A stretch of DNA of 10,362 bases from contig JAOZNZ010000077.1 of assembly GCA_029933535.1 (NCBI GenBank), forward strand, positions 1-10,362, written 5' to 3'. The notes below the pieces were generated by a model that ran no database searches, was not told the origin of the DNA, and worked only from the letters and a program-made list of their open reading frames with translations. Numbering within the stretch: the first letter of the stretch is position 1; the number at the start of each line of letters is the position of its first letter. This DNA comes from a bacterium (GTDB lineage Bacteria > Auribacterota > UBA3054 > B51-G9). Shown one piece after another: positions 1-7,297 of this stretch. The position numbers were made by a program, and so were the translations under genes.

Positions 1-1559
1 CGATAATAATATTTAGTTCTGCACTGAAGGTTTGTAAGATAAACTTCATGAACAGTATTTGAAATTCCTGAACCCGCTGTATTGTCGAGTGAATTGGTTA
101 ATCCATATTCGACAGTTGAAGGAACCGACTTATCAGTAAACCAACAAACTTTTACAGAATAAGGATCAATGTATTTAACATATGGACCGAGATCGCTGGA
201 TTCCGGATCTTCGCTGCCAATTCCTGCAGCAGTTGGTCCACCAAGGCTGCTGATAAAAGCGTCATTTTTTATTTCGTCGTAAAAAGCGAGGCTGTTAATT
301 GCTCCGGAATGAGTTTCTGCGTTTTCATCAGTTAATAATAGAACAAGGTCATGTAAAATTAATCTGTTTGTGGTAACATCTGTATAACTTAAAGTTCCAC
401 CGACATTGACACCATCAATGTATTTCCGCATATTCAAACCACCACTGCCATCTGCCTGAATAGCCAAAGCCATTCTATACCAGGTATCATCGTTAAAAGT
501 TCCATGATACCCCTGACTACCGAGCCCGATTTCCTGAGTAGTATTTAAGAAGAAACTTGCGTCGCTTACATTTGATATATCATTTTGAAAAAAACTTGCC
601 CAGCCACCGGAAAATTTTATATCAAAAATCAATGTGTATTCTTCCATATAAGCATGCGCTGATGCTTCATTAGTCATCGTAATCCATTGAGAATTAGAAA
701 ATGCGGGAAATTGTAACACTCTTGCCGTATTGCCGTTTATTGTTTCATCAGCATAAACAGTTGAAGGGCTGCCTACGATAACTAATGGCGCGCCATCAGC
801 AACAGAATTAGTAAGGCTATCATTAAAATTCCATAAACCGATATGTTCACGCGGAATAGGATCTTTATTACCAATGCCTGCCGCGGTTGGTCCGCCGAGA
901 TTGGCAATAAAAGCGGTATCTTTTACATCATCATAAAAAGCAAGGCTGCCAATCATACCGGCAGATGTTTCGGTTGCGTTATCAGTAAAGTATCCTATGG
1001 TATCACTAATAGAAAACCGAGATGCATCAAGGTCGTTTTGTGTTCCGACAGCAGAACCATTAATATATTTTGTCATATCAATAGTAGAGCCATCATACTC
1101 ACAAACTACCGCGATACGATACCAGATATCCTGATTAATAGTTCCATCATACTGACCGTTTATACCTATTCCGGCACCATTATTTAGTATGAAAAACTCG
1201 GCATCGGTGCCTCTATCCATATCAAAAAGCGCAGTATAATCGTTTATTACCGGAAATTTTACATCAAAAACTAATGTGTAGCTTCTTGTTGGCTGAGCAG
1301 CATCATTAGTCATACAAATTTGCTGACTAAATGAAGCAAAAGCGGCAAATTGTAAAACTTTTGCTGTGTTTCCGTTTATTGTTTCGTTAATATAAGAAGT
1401 AGCGGGGCTGCCTAGAATTACGAGCGGCGCTCTACCGGCAACAGAATTTGTAAGGCTGCTATTAAAGTTCCACAAGCCTACCAACCCGCCGGCAACATTT
1501 TTTGGAACAAAAAATATTGTGACAAGAGAGATCAGAAAAAATAGTTTAGCTGTTTTCAT
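1..1559 (-). CDS. Secreted LamG-LamG protein with purple-acid-phosphatase-type N-terminal domain, partial (C-terminus beyond window)
   Basis: Read on the minus strand from the ATG at 1557-1559, the frame stays open for 519 codons to the left edge, so the gene is cut by the window and not broken. Residues 1-23 form a signal peptide (MKTAKLFFLISLVTIFF core, probable cleavage near NVA-G). Two LamG/concanavalin-like modules follow at about 25-230 and 240-448. Each opens with GLWNFN, contains a W-Y-R strand, and ends in GGPTAAGIG. Residues 458-519 (GPYVKYIDPYSVKVCWFTD, then VEYG, then HEVYLTNL and KYYY) match the Fn3-like N-terminal domain of purple acid phosphatases, which normally precedes a calcineurin-like metallophosphoesterase domain. 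That catalytic part would lie off the left edge, so the activity is inferred. No clear Shine-Dalgarno precedes the ATG. The gene follows its paralogue at 1675-3054 after a 115-bp gap, so it may be co-transcribed. A different Fn3-type domain is the main alternative. Confidence 0.8.
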   Translation of the reverse strand, partial: MKTAKLFFLISLVTIFFVPKNVAGGLVGLWNFNSSLTNSVAGRAPLVILGSPATSYINETINGNTAKVLQFAAFASFSQQICMTNDAAQPTRSYTLVFDVKFPVINDYTALFDMDRGTDAEFFILNNGAGIGINGQYDGTINQDIWYRIAVVCEYDGSTIDMTKYINGSAVGTQNDLDASRFSISDTIGYFTDNATETSAGMIGSLAFYDDVKDTAFIANLGGPTAAGIGNKDPIPREHIGLWNFNDSLTNSVADGAPLVIVGSPSTVYADETINGNTARVLQFPAFSNSQWITMTNEASAHAYMEEYTLIFDIKFSGGWASFFQNDISNVSDASFFLNTTQEIGLGSQGYHGTFNDDTWYRMALAIQADGSGGLNMRKYIDGVNVGGTLSYTDVTTNRLILHDLVLLLTDENAETHSGAINSLAFYDEIKNDAFISSLGGPTAAGIGSEDPESSDLGPYVKYIDPYSVKVCWFTDKSVPSTVEYGLTNSLDNTAGSGISNTVHEVYLTNLQCRTKYYY

Positions 1560-1603
1560 TTTATTTTTTACCGGACAGTAATGGTTTTATCATGTTTTAT
1601 TAG

Positions 1604-1632
1604 TGAAGGGGTACTAAAATAGCACCCCTTCA
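1604..1632 (-). terminator. Hairpin between the two LamG genes (attenuator or weak terminator candidate)
   Basis: TGAAGGGGT (1604-1612) and ACCCCTTCA (1624-1632) form a perfect 9-bp stem with an 11-nt loop. It sits just after the stop of the upstream minus-strand gene. No uninterrupted T-run follows on either strand, so this is not a textbook intrinsic terminator. It could be an attenuator or a transcript 3'-end stabiliser that lowers expression of the downstream gene. Confidence 0.4.
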
Positions 1633-1674
1633 AAGTTATATGTTATATGTTCTTGTTACATTCAATAATGCAGC

Positions 1675-3054
1675 TTATTTCCGAATTATCAGTCCTGCTA
1701 AAGCAGTTAATATTAAAATCATTGATGCAGGTTCCGGAATAGGAATTCCGTCGGCGGTTGGTCCGCCAATACTACTGATGAAGCCATCACTCATTACTTC
1801 ATCCCAAAGAGCAACACTATTTACAGCACCGGCAACTGTTTCGCCATCATTATCTGTAAAGAGTAAAACTTTATCTTTCAGAACAAATCTTGGTCCATAA
1901 CCGCCGTCATAAGTTATAATTCCCTGAACTTTTGAACCGTCAAGCCATTTTTGCGTATCATAAGCTCCGGGTGTGCCGGTCGCCGCAACAGTTATTGCAA
2001 AACGATACCAGGTGTCGTTATTGAACGTTCCGCCATAATTACCCCCGCCGAGACCAATTTGACCGGTAGTATCAAGATACATACAACCGTCTGAATCATT
2101 ATTAGTATTGCCGCTATAAAAACACATCCATCCACCGGAGAATCTAACATCCATTATCAGTGTATAATTTTCAGTAGGTTCTACAGCTGAAGCGTTCGGC
2201 ATTTGTAACCATTGACTCGGTGTAAAAGGCGGGAAACTTAATACATCTGCCGTGCTGCCGCCAATTGTTTCAGTAGAATAAGATGTTTGGCCCTCGAGAC
2301 TGATTGGGTTTCCGCCGCCAACTTCGTTTGCGAGAGTATCATTAAAATTCCATAATCCTACGAGATTAGAACCGGCACTGCTTATTCCGGCCACACTTGC
2401 CGAACCGAGGTTGCTAATGAAAGTATCATCTTTTGTTTCATTATAATACGCCAGACTATTTATCATTCCCGCGGCGGTTTCATTACCTTCATCTGTAAAC
2501 AATAAAAGTATGCTATTCAGAGAATATGAGGCTCTCGTCTGATTGCCGACATTTACACCGTCTAAATATTTATTTAAGACAAATTCGCCTGCGGCATTGG
2601 TTGATACAGTTACCGCAAGTCTATACCATGTGTCCTGATTGAATGTACCGTTATACTGTCCACCGATACCGATTCCTCCGCCATTTGACGGAACGAAAAA
2701 GTCAGCATCATCTGTATTCAATACATCAAGCTGAAAAAAAGAGGTATAACCACTTATTGTCGGAAATTTTACATCCATTACTAATGTCCAGAAAGCGGTA
2801 GGAACTGTTCCGGCCTCGTTTGGCATTTGCAGCCATTGCGAAGGAGTAAACGCCGGGAAGGATAAAACCCTTGCTGTGCTTCCTCCGATTATGTTGTCAG
2901 CATAACTTAATGATACCATGTTTTCTAAAGACATTGGATCGCCGCCAACGACGGTATTGTCAAGATTGCCGTTGAAGTTCCACCGCCCTACCATTCCTGC
3001 ATTAACAGTACCTACAGCAATTACGAGAGAGAATATTAAGATTAATTTTTTCAT
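1675..3054 (-). CDS. Secreted two-module LamG-like protein with PEP-CTERM sorting signal
   Basis: 459 residues. Residues 1-19 are a signal peptide (MKKLILIFSLVIAVGTVNA, cleavage after A19). Two LamG-like jelly-roll modules lie at about 20-222 and 231-436. They open with VGRWNFN and VGLWNFN and share SFP-FTPSQWLQMPN, G-W-Y-R and LLFTD motifs. The C-terminus is a canonical PEP-CTERM signal: P440-E441-P442, a hydrophobic helix at about 444-456, and a basic LIIRK end. In this family the tail is recognised by an exosortase, which anchors or releases the protein at the envelope; no exosortase gene is in the window. The role is probably carbohydrate or matrix binding, but no ligand can be read from the sequence. 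The start is backed by an AGGAG sequence 7 nt upstream and by the signal peptide. The neighbouring gene to the left is a paralogue sharing both modules. Confidence 0.88.
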   Translation of the reverse strand: MKKLILIFSLVIAVGTVNAGMVGRWNFNGNLDNTVVGGDPMSLENMVSLSYADNIIGGSTARVLSFPAFTPSQWLQMPNEAGTVPTAFWTLVMDVKFPTISGYTSFFQLDVLNTDDADFFVPSNGGGIGIGGQYNGTFNQDTWYRLAVTVSTNAAGEFVLNKYLDGVNVGNQTRASYSLNSILLLFTDEGNETAAGMINSLAYYNETKDDTFISNLGSASVAGISSAGSNLVGLWNFNDTLANEVGGGNPISLEGQTSYSTETIGGSTADVLSFPPFTPSQWLQMPNASAVEPTENYTLIMDVRFSGGWMCFYSGNTNNDSDGCMYLDTTGQIGLGGGNYGGTFNNDTWYRFAITVAATGTPGAYDTQKWLDGSKVQGIITYDGGYGPRFVLKDKVLLFTDNDGETVAGAVNSVALWDEVMSDGFISSIGGPTADGIPIPEPASMILILTALAGLIIRK

Positions 3055-3061
3055 GATTTTT

Positions 3062-3068
3062 CTCCTTT
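3062..3068 (-). promoter_or_regulatory. Shine-Dalgarno of the LamG/PEP-CTERM gene
   Basis: Minus-strand AAAGGAG, with AGGAG 7 nt before the ATG at 3052-3054. It is a strong site that fixes this start. The neighbouring genes starting at 1559, 3337 and 10241 have no comparable site. Confidence 0.7.
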
Positions 3069-3156
3069 TGTGATTATGTAAAAGTATAAAACTATTGCGC
3101 TGTTTAATTCGAAAGATTTTCCCTGATCTTTTTTTATTTGCTAAGTTTTTACAAAA

Positions 3157-3185
3157 ATAATATCATAAATATTATAAAAAGTCAA
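3157..3185 (-). promoter_or_regulatory. Sigma-70-like promoter for the LamG/PEP-CTERM gene
   Basis: On the minus strand, TTGACT (3180-3185) and TATTAT (3157-3162) are separated by exactly 17 bp, close to the sigma-70 consensus. This predicts a leader of about 95 nt. A perfect TATAAT also lies at 3171-3176 but lacks a good -35 box. The region is very AT-rich, so a chance match is possible. Confidence 0.5.
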
Positions 3186-3323
3186 GGTCATCAGCAAAAT
3201 TTTGTGTAACTTTTTATCTATTTGATTTTTGTTAATCTATTGATATTTTTTCAATTTAATCGTTGGTTTAGATAAAATAATCGCACAATTTAATACAAAT
3301 GTAAATATATATCAGTTTTTTGG

Positions 3324-3329
3324 TATAAT
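3324..3329 (+). promoter_or_regulatory. -10 box very close to the CotH-protein start (possible leaderless transcript)
   Basis: A perfect TATAAT preceded by TGG ends only 7 nt before the ATG at 3337. A start site at normal spacing would fall at or next to the A of the ATG. No Shine-Dalgarno is visible, and an in-frame TAA at 3331-3333 excludes an upstream start in this frame. No convincing -35 box was found. Confidence 0.4.
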
Positions 3330-3336
3330 GTAATTA

Positions 3337-6300
3337 ATGAATAAAATAATATTATACTTGATTTTGGCATTATACTCCTTCCGGCTTCATGCGAATGTAG
3401 TTATAAATGAACTGAATTATAATCCTGACGGTGATGATATAACAGAATTTATTGAGCTGTGGAATCCCGACAGTGAAGCAATAAATGTTTCAGGATGGTT
3501 CTTCAGCAGCGGTGTTGATTTTGCTTTCGAAGAGGGTTCAACTATACCGGCCGGGGAATTTCTTATTATCGCTCGCTATACTAACGAGTTTGCCAATGCT
3601 TATCCTGATGTTGCTAATGTTCATGGACCATTTGCAAATGATACAAAATTAAGCAACAGCGGAGAACTTGTTACACTATGCGATTCTAACGGAATTGTTA
3701 TATGCAGTTTCACTTATAGTGATAAGTTGCCCTGGCCGGAAAAACCTGATGGAACCGGTTTGTCGCTTGAGCTAACGCAGCCGTTACTGCCTGTAACTGA
3801 TCCTACAAGCTGGGCAGCAAGCATAACGCTTGGCGGAACACCCGGAGCGACAAATTCAACGTATATTGGTGCAGCGGCTGTAGTTACCCGTGGAACTGTT
3901 CCTACGAATCCAATTAACGGTCAAACTGTTTCTGTAATTGCTGAAGTTTTCGCGCCGACATCTGTTGTTTCCCTTGCTTTACATTATTCAACCAATCGTT
4001 CAGATGAAACCGTTGTAACTATGTATGACGATGGTTCTCATAATGATTCTGCTGCTGGTGATTTAATTTTTGGCGGAAATGTTCCTTCAATGCCAAATGC
4101 AACTTATGTCTGGTATTATTTTAAATTAAATCTTGCAGATGGAACTACTACGGAGTTTCCTCCTGAAAAAGAAGTCGATGCAGTCGGGCCATCTATGACA
4201 GTGCGTCTTTCATTCGATGGATTGCATACCGATGTCGCTCCAAAAAGTGAATGGCAGGTTGCAACAAGAACAGGAGTGGCTTCATCAAGCCGGTTGTATA
4301 TATATTTGAACGGCGAAGGAGAAGTTTTAATTGATGATGTGTCAATAACTTACAACAGCACGGAATATATTCAAAACGGCGACTTTACAATTAACGATAA
4401 CGGATGGGATAAAACAGGTAATCACAGCGGAACGCTGTATGAACCGGCTATTGGTTATTCCGCGCCGGGATGCGAACGAATTGTTGCAACCGCTGTAGGC
4501 GGAAGTTCGGGTAACAGTCTCAATTGTTATACCAGTCCTTCCTTACAAGAAAACAGCATAAATTATACGCTTTCTTTTGCTTACCGTACTATACCGGAAT
4601 ACGAACGAAATTGGTATTCTTATTATGTCGGTCAAACTAACTGGCATAATCTTTGTATTAATGAATTTATGTCATGGAACAACAATTTCCTGGCGGATGA
4701 AGATGGTGATTATCCCGACTGGATAGAAATTTATAATAGTGGAAGTGAACCTTTGAATTTATATGGCTGCGGTTTGTCGGATGATGATGCTTATCTGAAT
4801 AAATGGATGTTTCCGAATTATGTTCTTGAGCCGGATCATTATTTAATAGTTTTTGCTTCCGACAAAAACAGATATGGTTCCGAACTTCACACAAATTTTA
4901 AAATTAAATCTGAAGGCGAACCATTATTCTTAAGCACGAAAAGCTCCCCTCCTTTTGAAGGAGGGGTGCCCAAAGGGCGGGGTGGTTTAATCAACGAAAC
5001 ACCCCCGGTTTTTGTTCCGCAGGATAAATCTTATGGATGTATGCCAAACGGCGGAACAAATTTGGTTTATTTCGGCAGCCCGACGCCCGGCAGTTCAAAT
5101 GGCGGCACAACTTATTCTTCAGTAGCTGAAGACCCGCAATTTTCCCGTTCCGGTGGATTTTTTACAGGAAATTTGAGCATTACTTTATCTGTTGTTTCAG
5201 CAACTGCGGAAATTCGATATACTATCAATGGTAACATTCCAACTGAATCTTCTACATTATATTCCGGGCCGGGAACAATAACTTTAACTACATTGTTAAA
5301 AGCACGGGTGTTCGACATTGATTCTTTACCGGGCAGAGCTATCGGTCATAAATATTATTCAGGATTGCCATCAGGTGTGTTAACTTCATCCAAATTACCG
5401 ATAATAGTTTTAGATTCACTTGGGCAGTACATTCCTGATGAACCTAAAATTAACGCGCGAATGGGAGTTATTTGGAATCAAACCAGTGGAACTAATTTTG
5501 TTACCGACCCGTTTAATGATTACGATGGTGGAATAGGCATTGAACTCCGTGGTAAATCTTCTATGGGTTTTCCAAAACACCAATATGGAATAGAAGCACG
5601 AAATGATGATGACGAGCAAATAGAAATTTCAATGCTTGGGTTGCCGGCTGAAAGCGATTGGGTGTTGAACGGACCTTACAGTGACAAATCTCTAATGCGA
5701 AATGCGCTTGCTTATTATACCGAACGCCAAATGATAGCTTATGCTCCGCGTACAAAATTTTGCGAAGTAATACTAAACGGTTCATATAATGGAGTTTATC
5801 TTTTAATCGAAAAGTTATCCCGTTCGAAAGACAGGATTGACATAGAGAAATTAGAGCCGTATCAAAACACAGAACCTGAAATTTCAGGCGGTTATATTAT
5901 AAAAAATGATAAAACTGATGGTGACCCTTCTTCAGCTTATTTTTATACCGCAGGCGGTGCTCAGTTATCTTACGTTTCTCCCAAATATTGGGATATAACT
6001 TCCTCCCAACGCACCTGGCTTTTAAATTATTTAAACCTTTTCGAAAACGCTATTTTGAGCGCCGCTCCAAACGAAGTTGTTGCTGCTGCGGAACAATATG
6101 TTAATGTTAATTCTTTTGTTGACAACTATGTTCATGTACAGTTTACAAAAAACATTGATGGTTTTAGGATAAGTTCTTATATGTATAAAGACAGAAACAA
6201 AAAACTCTTTATGAGCCCGCAATGGGATTATAATCTTTCTTTCGGAAATGCTAATTATCTTGACGGATGGATGACAAGCGGATGGTATGTTTCCTATAGC

Positions 6301-6924
6301 CCGTTCTGGTGGAGAGAATTTTTGGAAGATCCGAATTTTATAAGATTGTGCGCTTTGAGATGGATGGAACTAAGAAAAAATCCCTTTACCACAAGTAATT
6401 TGCTTGCTCTCGTAGATAGTAATGTTGAATTGATTGATGAAGCGGCTGACAGAAATTTTACCCGCTGGCCTATTCTGGGAACTTATGTTTGGCCGAACTG
6501 GTATATTGCCAATACTTATGAACAGGAAATTACCTGGATGAAGCAATGGATTTCCGGGAGAGTAAGTTGGTTAGATGGCGCTTCCGCGTGGGATATAGTT
6601 ACAGCAGATTTTACCGCCGATAAATTTTCTGCTAATGCCGGTGAGCAAATACAATTTCAGAGCACAGGATTAAGAACTCCTGAAAGTTATTATTGGAATT
6701 TCGGTGATACAAACATCTTGATTAGCAGCGGACCCACGCCAACTTATTCCTACAATTCTCCGGGATTTTATAATGTTACGTTAAAAGTGGATAAAAATAG
6801 TTCGGCGGCGGGGTATATAACAGACACTACAACCTATACAAATTATATTTATATAATTCCTGAAATGGGGATAATGTTTGGTATGATCGCGTTTTGTGCG
6901 TTACTTTATCGCAGAGGTAAGTAA
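3337..6924 (+). CDS. Secreted CotH kinase-like protein with lamin-tail, chitobiase-type and PKD domains and a variant C-terminal anchor
   Basis: 1195 residues. Signal peptide at about 1-19. A first lamin-tail domain starts at 20 (VVINELNYNPDG, EFIELWNP). Residues 185-280 form an Ig-like domain with MYDDGSHND and AAGD loops, followed by a jelly-roll-like region to about 425. A second lamin-tail domain lies at about 438-588 (INEFMSWN, DWIEIYN, SYGCMPNGG). A chitobiase/beta-hexosaminidase C-terminal-type domain lies at 599-675 (RYTINGNIPT). The CotH domain spans about 685-1085: IELRGKSS (735-742), GVYLLIEKL (819-827), FTKNIDGFR (936-944) and WDYNLSFGN (963-971). CotH proteins are atypical ATP-dependent protein kinases, best known from the Bacillus spore coat; the substrate here is unknown. 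A PKD domain follows at about 1088-1172 (YYWNFGD). The tail, IPE at 1174-1176 plus a hydrophobic helix and YRRGK, resembles PEP-CTERM without the second proline. Residues 535-552 come from an inserted palindromic repeat. No Shine-Dalgarno precedes the start. Confidence 0.88.
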   Translation: MNKIILYLILALYSFRLHANVVINELNYNPDGDDITEFIELWNPDSEAINVSGWFFSSGVDFAFEEGSTIPAGEFLIIARYTNEFANAYPDVANVHGPFANDTKLSNSGELVTLCDSNGIVICSFTYSDKLPWPEKPDGTGLSLELTQPLLPVTDPTSWAASITLGGTPGATNSTYIGAAAVVTRGTVPTNPINGQTVSVIAEVFAPTSVVSLALHYSTNRSDETVVTMYDDGSHNDSAAGDLIFGGNVPSMPNATYVWYYFKLNLADGTTTEFPPEKEVDAVGPSMTVRLSFDGLHTDVAPKSEWQVATRTGVASSSRLYIYLNGEGEVLIDDVSITYNSTEYIQNGDFTINDNGWDKTGNHSGTLYEPAIGYSAPGCERIVATAVGGSSGNSLNCYTSPSLQENSINYTLSFAYRTIPEYERNWYSYYVGQTNWHNLCINEFMSWNNNFLADEDGDYPDWIEIYNSGSEPLNLYGCGLSDDDAYLNKWMFPNYVLEPDHYLIVFASDKNRYGSELHTNFKIKSEGEPLFLSTKSSPPFEGGVPKGRGGLINETPPVFVPQDKSYGCMPNGGTNLVYFGSPTPGSSNGGTTYSSVAEDPQFSRSGGFFTGNLSITLSVVSATAEIRYTINGNIPTESSTLYSGPGTITLTTLLKARVFDIDSLPGRAIGHKYYSGLPSGVLTSSKLPIIVLDSLGQYIPDEPKINARMGVIWNQTSGTNFVTDPFNDYDGGIGIELRGKSSMGFPKHQYGIEARNDDDEQIEISMLGLPAESDWVLNGPYSDKSLMRNALAYYTERQMIAYAPRTKFCEVILNGSYNGVYLLIEKLSRSKDRIDIEKLEPYQNTEPEISGGYIIKNDKTDGDPSSAYFYTAGGAQLSYVSPKYWDITSSQRTWLLNYLNLFENAILSAAPNEVVAAAEQYVNVNSFVDNYVHVQFTKNIDGFRISSYMYKDRNKKLFMSPQWDYNLSFGNANYLDGWMTSGWYVSYSPFWWREFLEDPNFIRLCALRWMELRKNPFTTSNLLALVDSNVELIDEAADRNFTRWPILGTYVWPNWYIANTYEQEITWMKQWISGRVSWLDGASAWDIVTADFTADKFSANAGEQIQFQSTGLRTPESYYWNFGDTNILISSGPTPTYSYNSPGFYNVTLKVDKNSSAAGYITDTTTYTNYIYIIPEMGIMFGMIAFCALLYRRGK
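4943..5006 (+). repeat. GC-rich palindromic repeat inserted in frame in the CotH-protein gene
   Basis: Three hairpins lie in series: CCCCTCCTT/AAGGAGGGG (4946-4954 with 4958-4966, 3-nt loop), GCCC/GGGC (4968-4971 with 4975-4978), and GGGGT-GTTT with AAAC-ACCCC (4979-4988 with 4997-5005, one bulged G). The block is much more GC-rich than the surrounding gene and encodes SSPPFEGGVPKGRGGL within a lamin-tail domain without breaking the frame. It looks like a dispersed palindromic element. Only one copy is in the window, so repetitiveness is inferred. Confidence 0.65.
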
Positions 6925-6949
6925 AAATTAAATCCCAAATATAGATTTT

Positions 6950-7026
6950 ACCAATCCGCCATTTTGTTATCCCGCCGACCTTTTGACCGGCGTATGCTGG
7001 TTGTGTCGGTGGTTTGAAAAATTGGT
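6950..7026. repeat. Imperfect palindromic element after the CotH-protein gene
   Basis: The outer arms ACCAAT (6950-6955) and ATTGGT (7021-7026) are complementary. Inside them CCGCC (6956-6960) can pair with GGTGG (7009-7013, one wobble pair), and CGCCG (6973-6977) pairs with CGGCG (6988-6992). The block begins 26 bp after the stop codon. No T-run follows the stems, so it is not a clear terminator. It resembles a dispersed intergenic palindrome, but only this copy is visible. Confidence 0.45.
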
Positions 7027-7061
7027 TTAAAAAACACTTTTTTGCCGATTTTCTCTCTCGA

Positions 7062-7069
7062 CAGTAAAG
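7062..7069. repeat. Left copy of 8-bp target-site duplication
   Basis: CAGTAAAG lies directly before the left terminal inverted repeat and is repeated at 7431-7438 directly after the right one. Joining the flanks with a single copy gives a plausible pre-insertion site. Confidence 0.7.
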
Positions 7070-7131
7070 GGTTCTGTCAAATAAAATAGACAGCAACGAA
7101 GTAACATGTATTCGCGTTCATTGGTTATAAT

Positions 7132-7165
7132 GCCCTTTATTTATCGTACTTCAGGGCGTTTTTTT
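7132..7165 (+). terminator. Terminator-like hairpin inside the MITE-like element
   Basis: GCCCT (7132-7136) pairs with AGGGC (7153-7157) across a 16-nt loop, followed by G and seven T (7159-7165). The orientation suits ending transcripts from the CotH-protein gene. The short stem and long loop weaken the call. Confidence 0.4.
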
Positions 7166-7182
7166 CTTTCTCCCCCTATTTT

Positions 7183-7195
7183 GCCGCAAAGCGGC
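7183..7195. repeat. Small GC hairpin in the MITE-like element
   Basis: GCCGC-AAA-GCGGC, a perfect 5-bp stem with a 3-nt loop, 8 bp before the left REP-like copy. The right REP-like copy is likewise followed by a small hairpin at 7367-7381. Confidence 0.5.
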
Positions 7196-7202
7196 TTAGG
7201 TG

Positions 7203-7228
7203 TATAGCCCCGTGCTTTAGCGCGGGGA
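7203..7228 (+). repeat. REP-like palindromic repeat, left copy
   Basis: A 26-bp sequence with the core CCCCGTGCTTTAGCGCGGGG, which folds into an 8-bp stem (one G-T wobble) with a TTTA loop. An exact inverted copy lies at 7335-7360. The head-to-head arrangement resembles the paired REPs mobilised by REP-associated tyrosine transposases, but no such gene is in the window. Confidence 0.7.
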
Positions 7229-7246
7229 TGTAATAAACAAAGTCTA

Positions 7247-7265
7247 TCCGCCCGAAAAGGGCGGA
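7247..7265. repeat. GC hairpin between the REP-like copies
   Basis: TCCGCCC (7247-7253) pairs perfectly with GGGCGGA (7259-7265) around the loop GAAAA. No T-run follows. Confidence 0.55.
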
Positions 7266-7297
7266 GGAATTAATCAAATATTTTGGATCCGTTTACT

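Noticed and set aside
843..1187. 114-codon plus-strand ORF
   Set aside because: It lies wholly antisense to the long open minus-strand LamG frame, whose translation is clearly domain-like, and the ORF peptide resembles nothing recognisable.
1640..1900. 86-codon plus-strand ORF
   Set aside because: Antisense shadow of the PEP-CTERM end of the 1675-3054 gene, with no ribosome site or domain.
3055..3336. Sigma-54 promoter in front of the divergent surface genes
   Set aside because: No convincing TGGC/TTGC pair at -24/-12 spacing was seen on either strand; sigma-70-like boxes fit better.
4667..6222. Several minus-strand ORFs of 63-75 codons
   Set aside because: All are antisense to the CotH-protein gene and lack start signals or recognisable motifs.
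6827..7096. 89-codon minus-strand ORF with a PPTQPAYAGQKVGG peptide
   Set aside because: It runs through the left end of the MITE-like element, the 6950-7026 palindrome and the antisense of the CotH-protein tail; the peptide is a read-through of repeat DNA.
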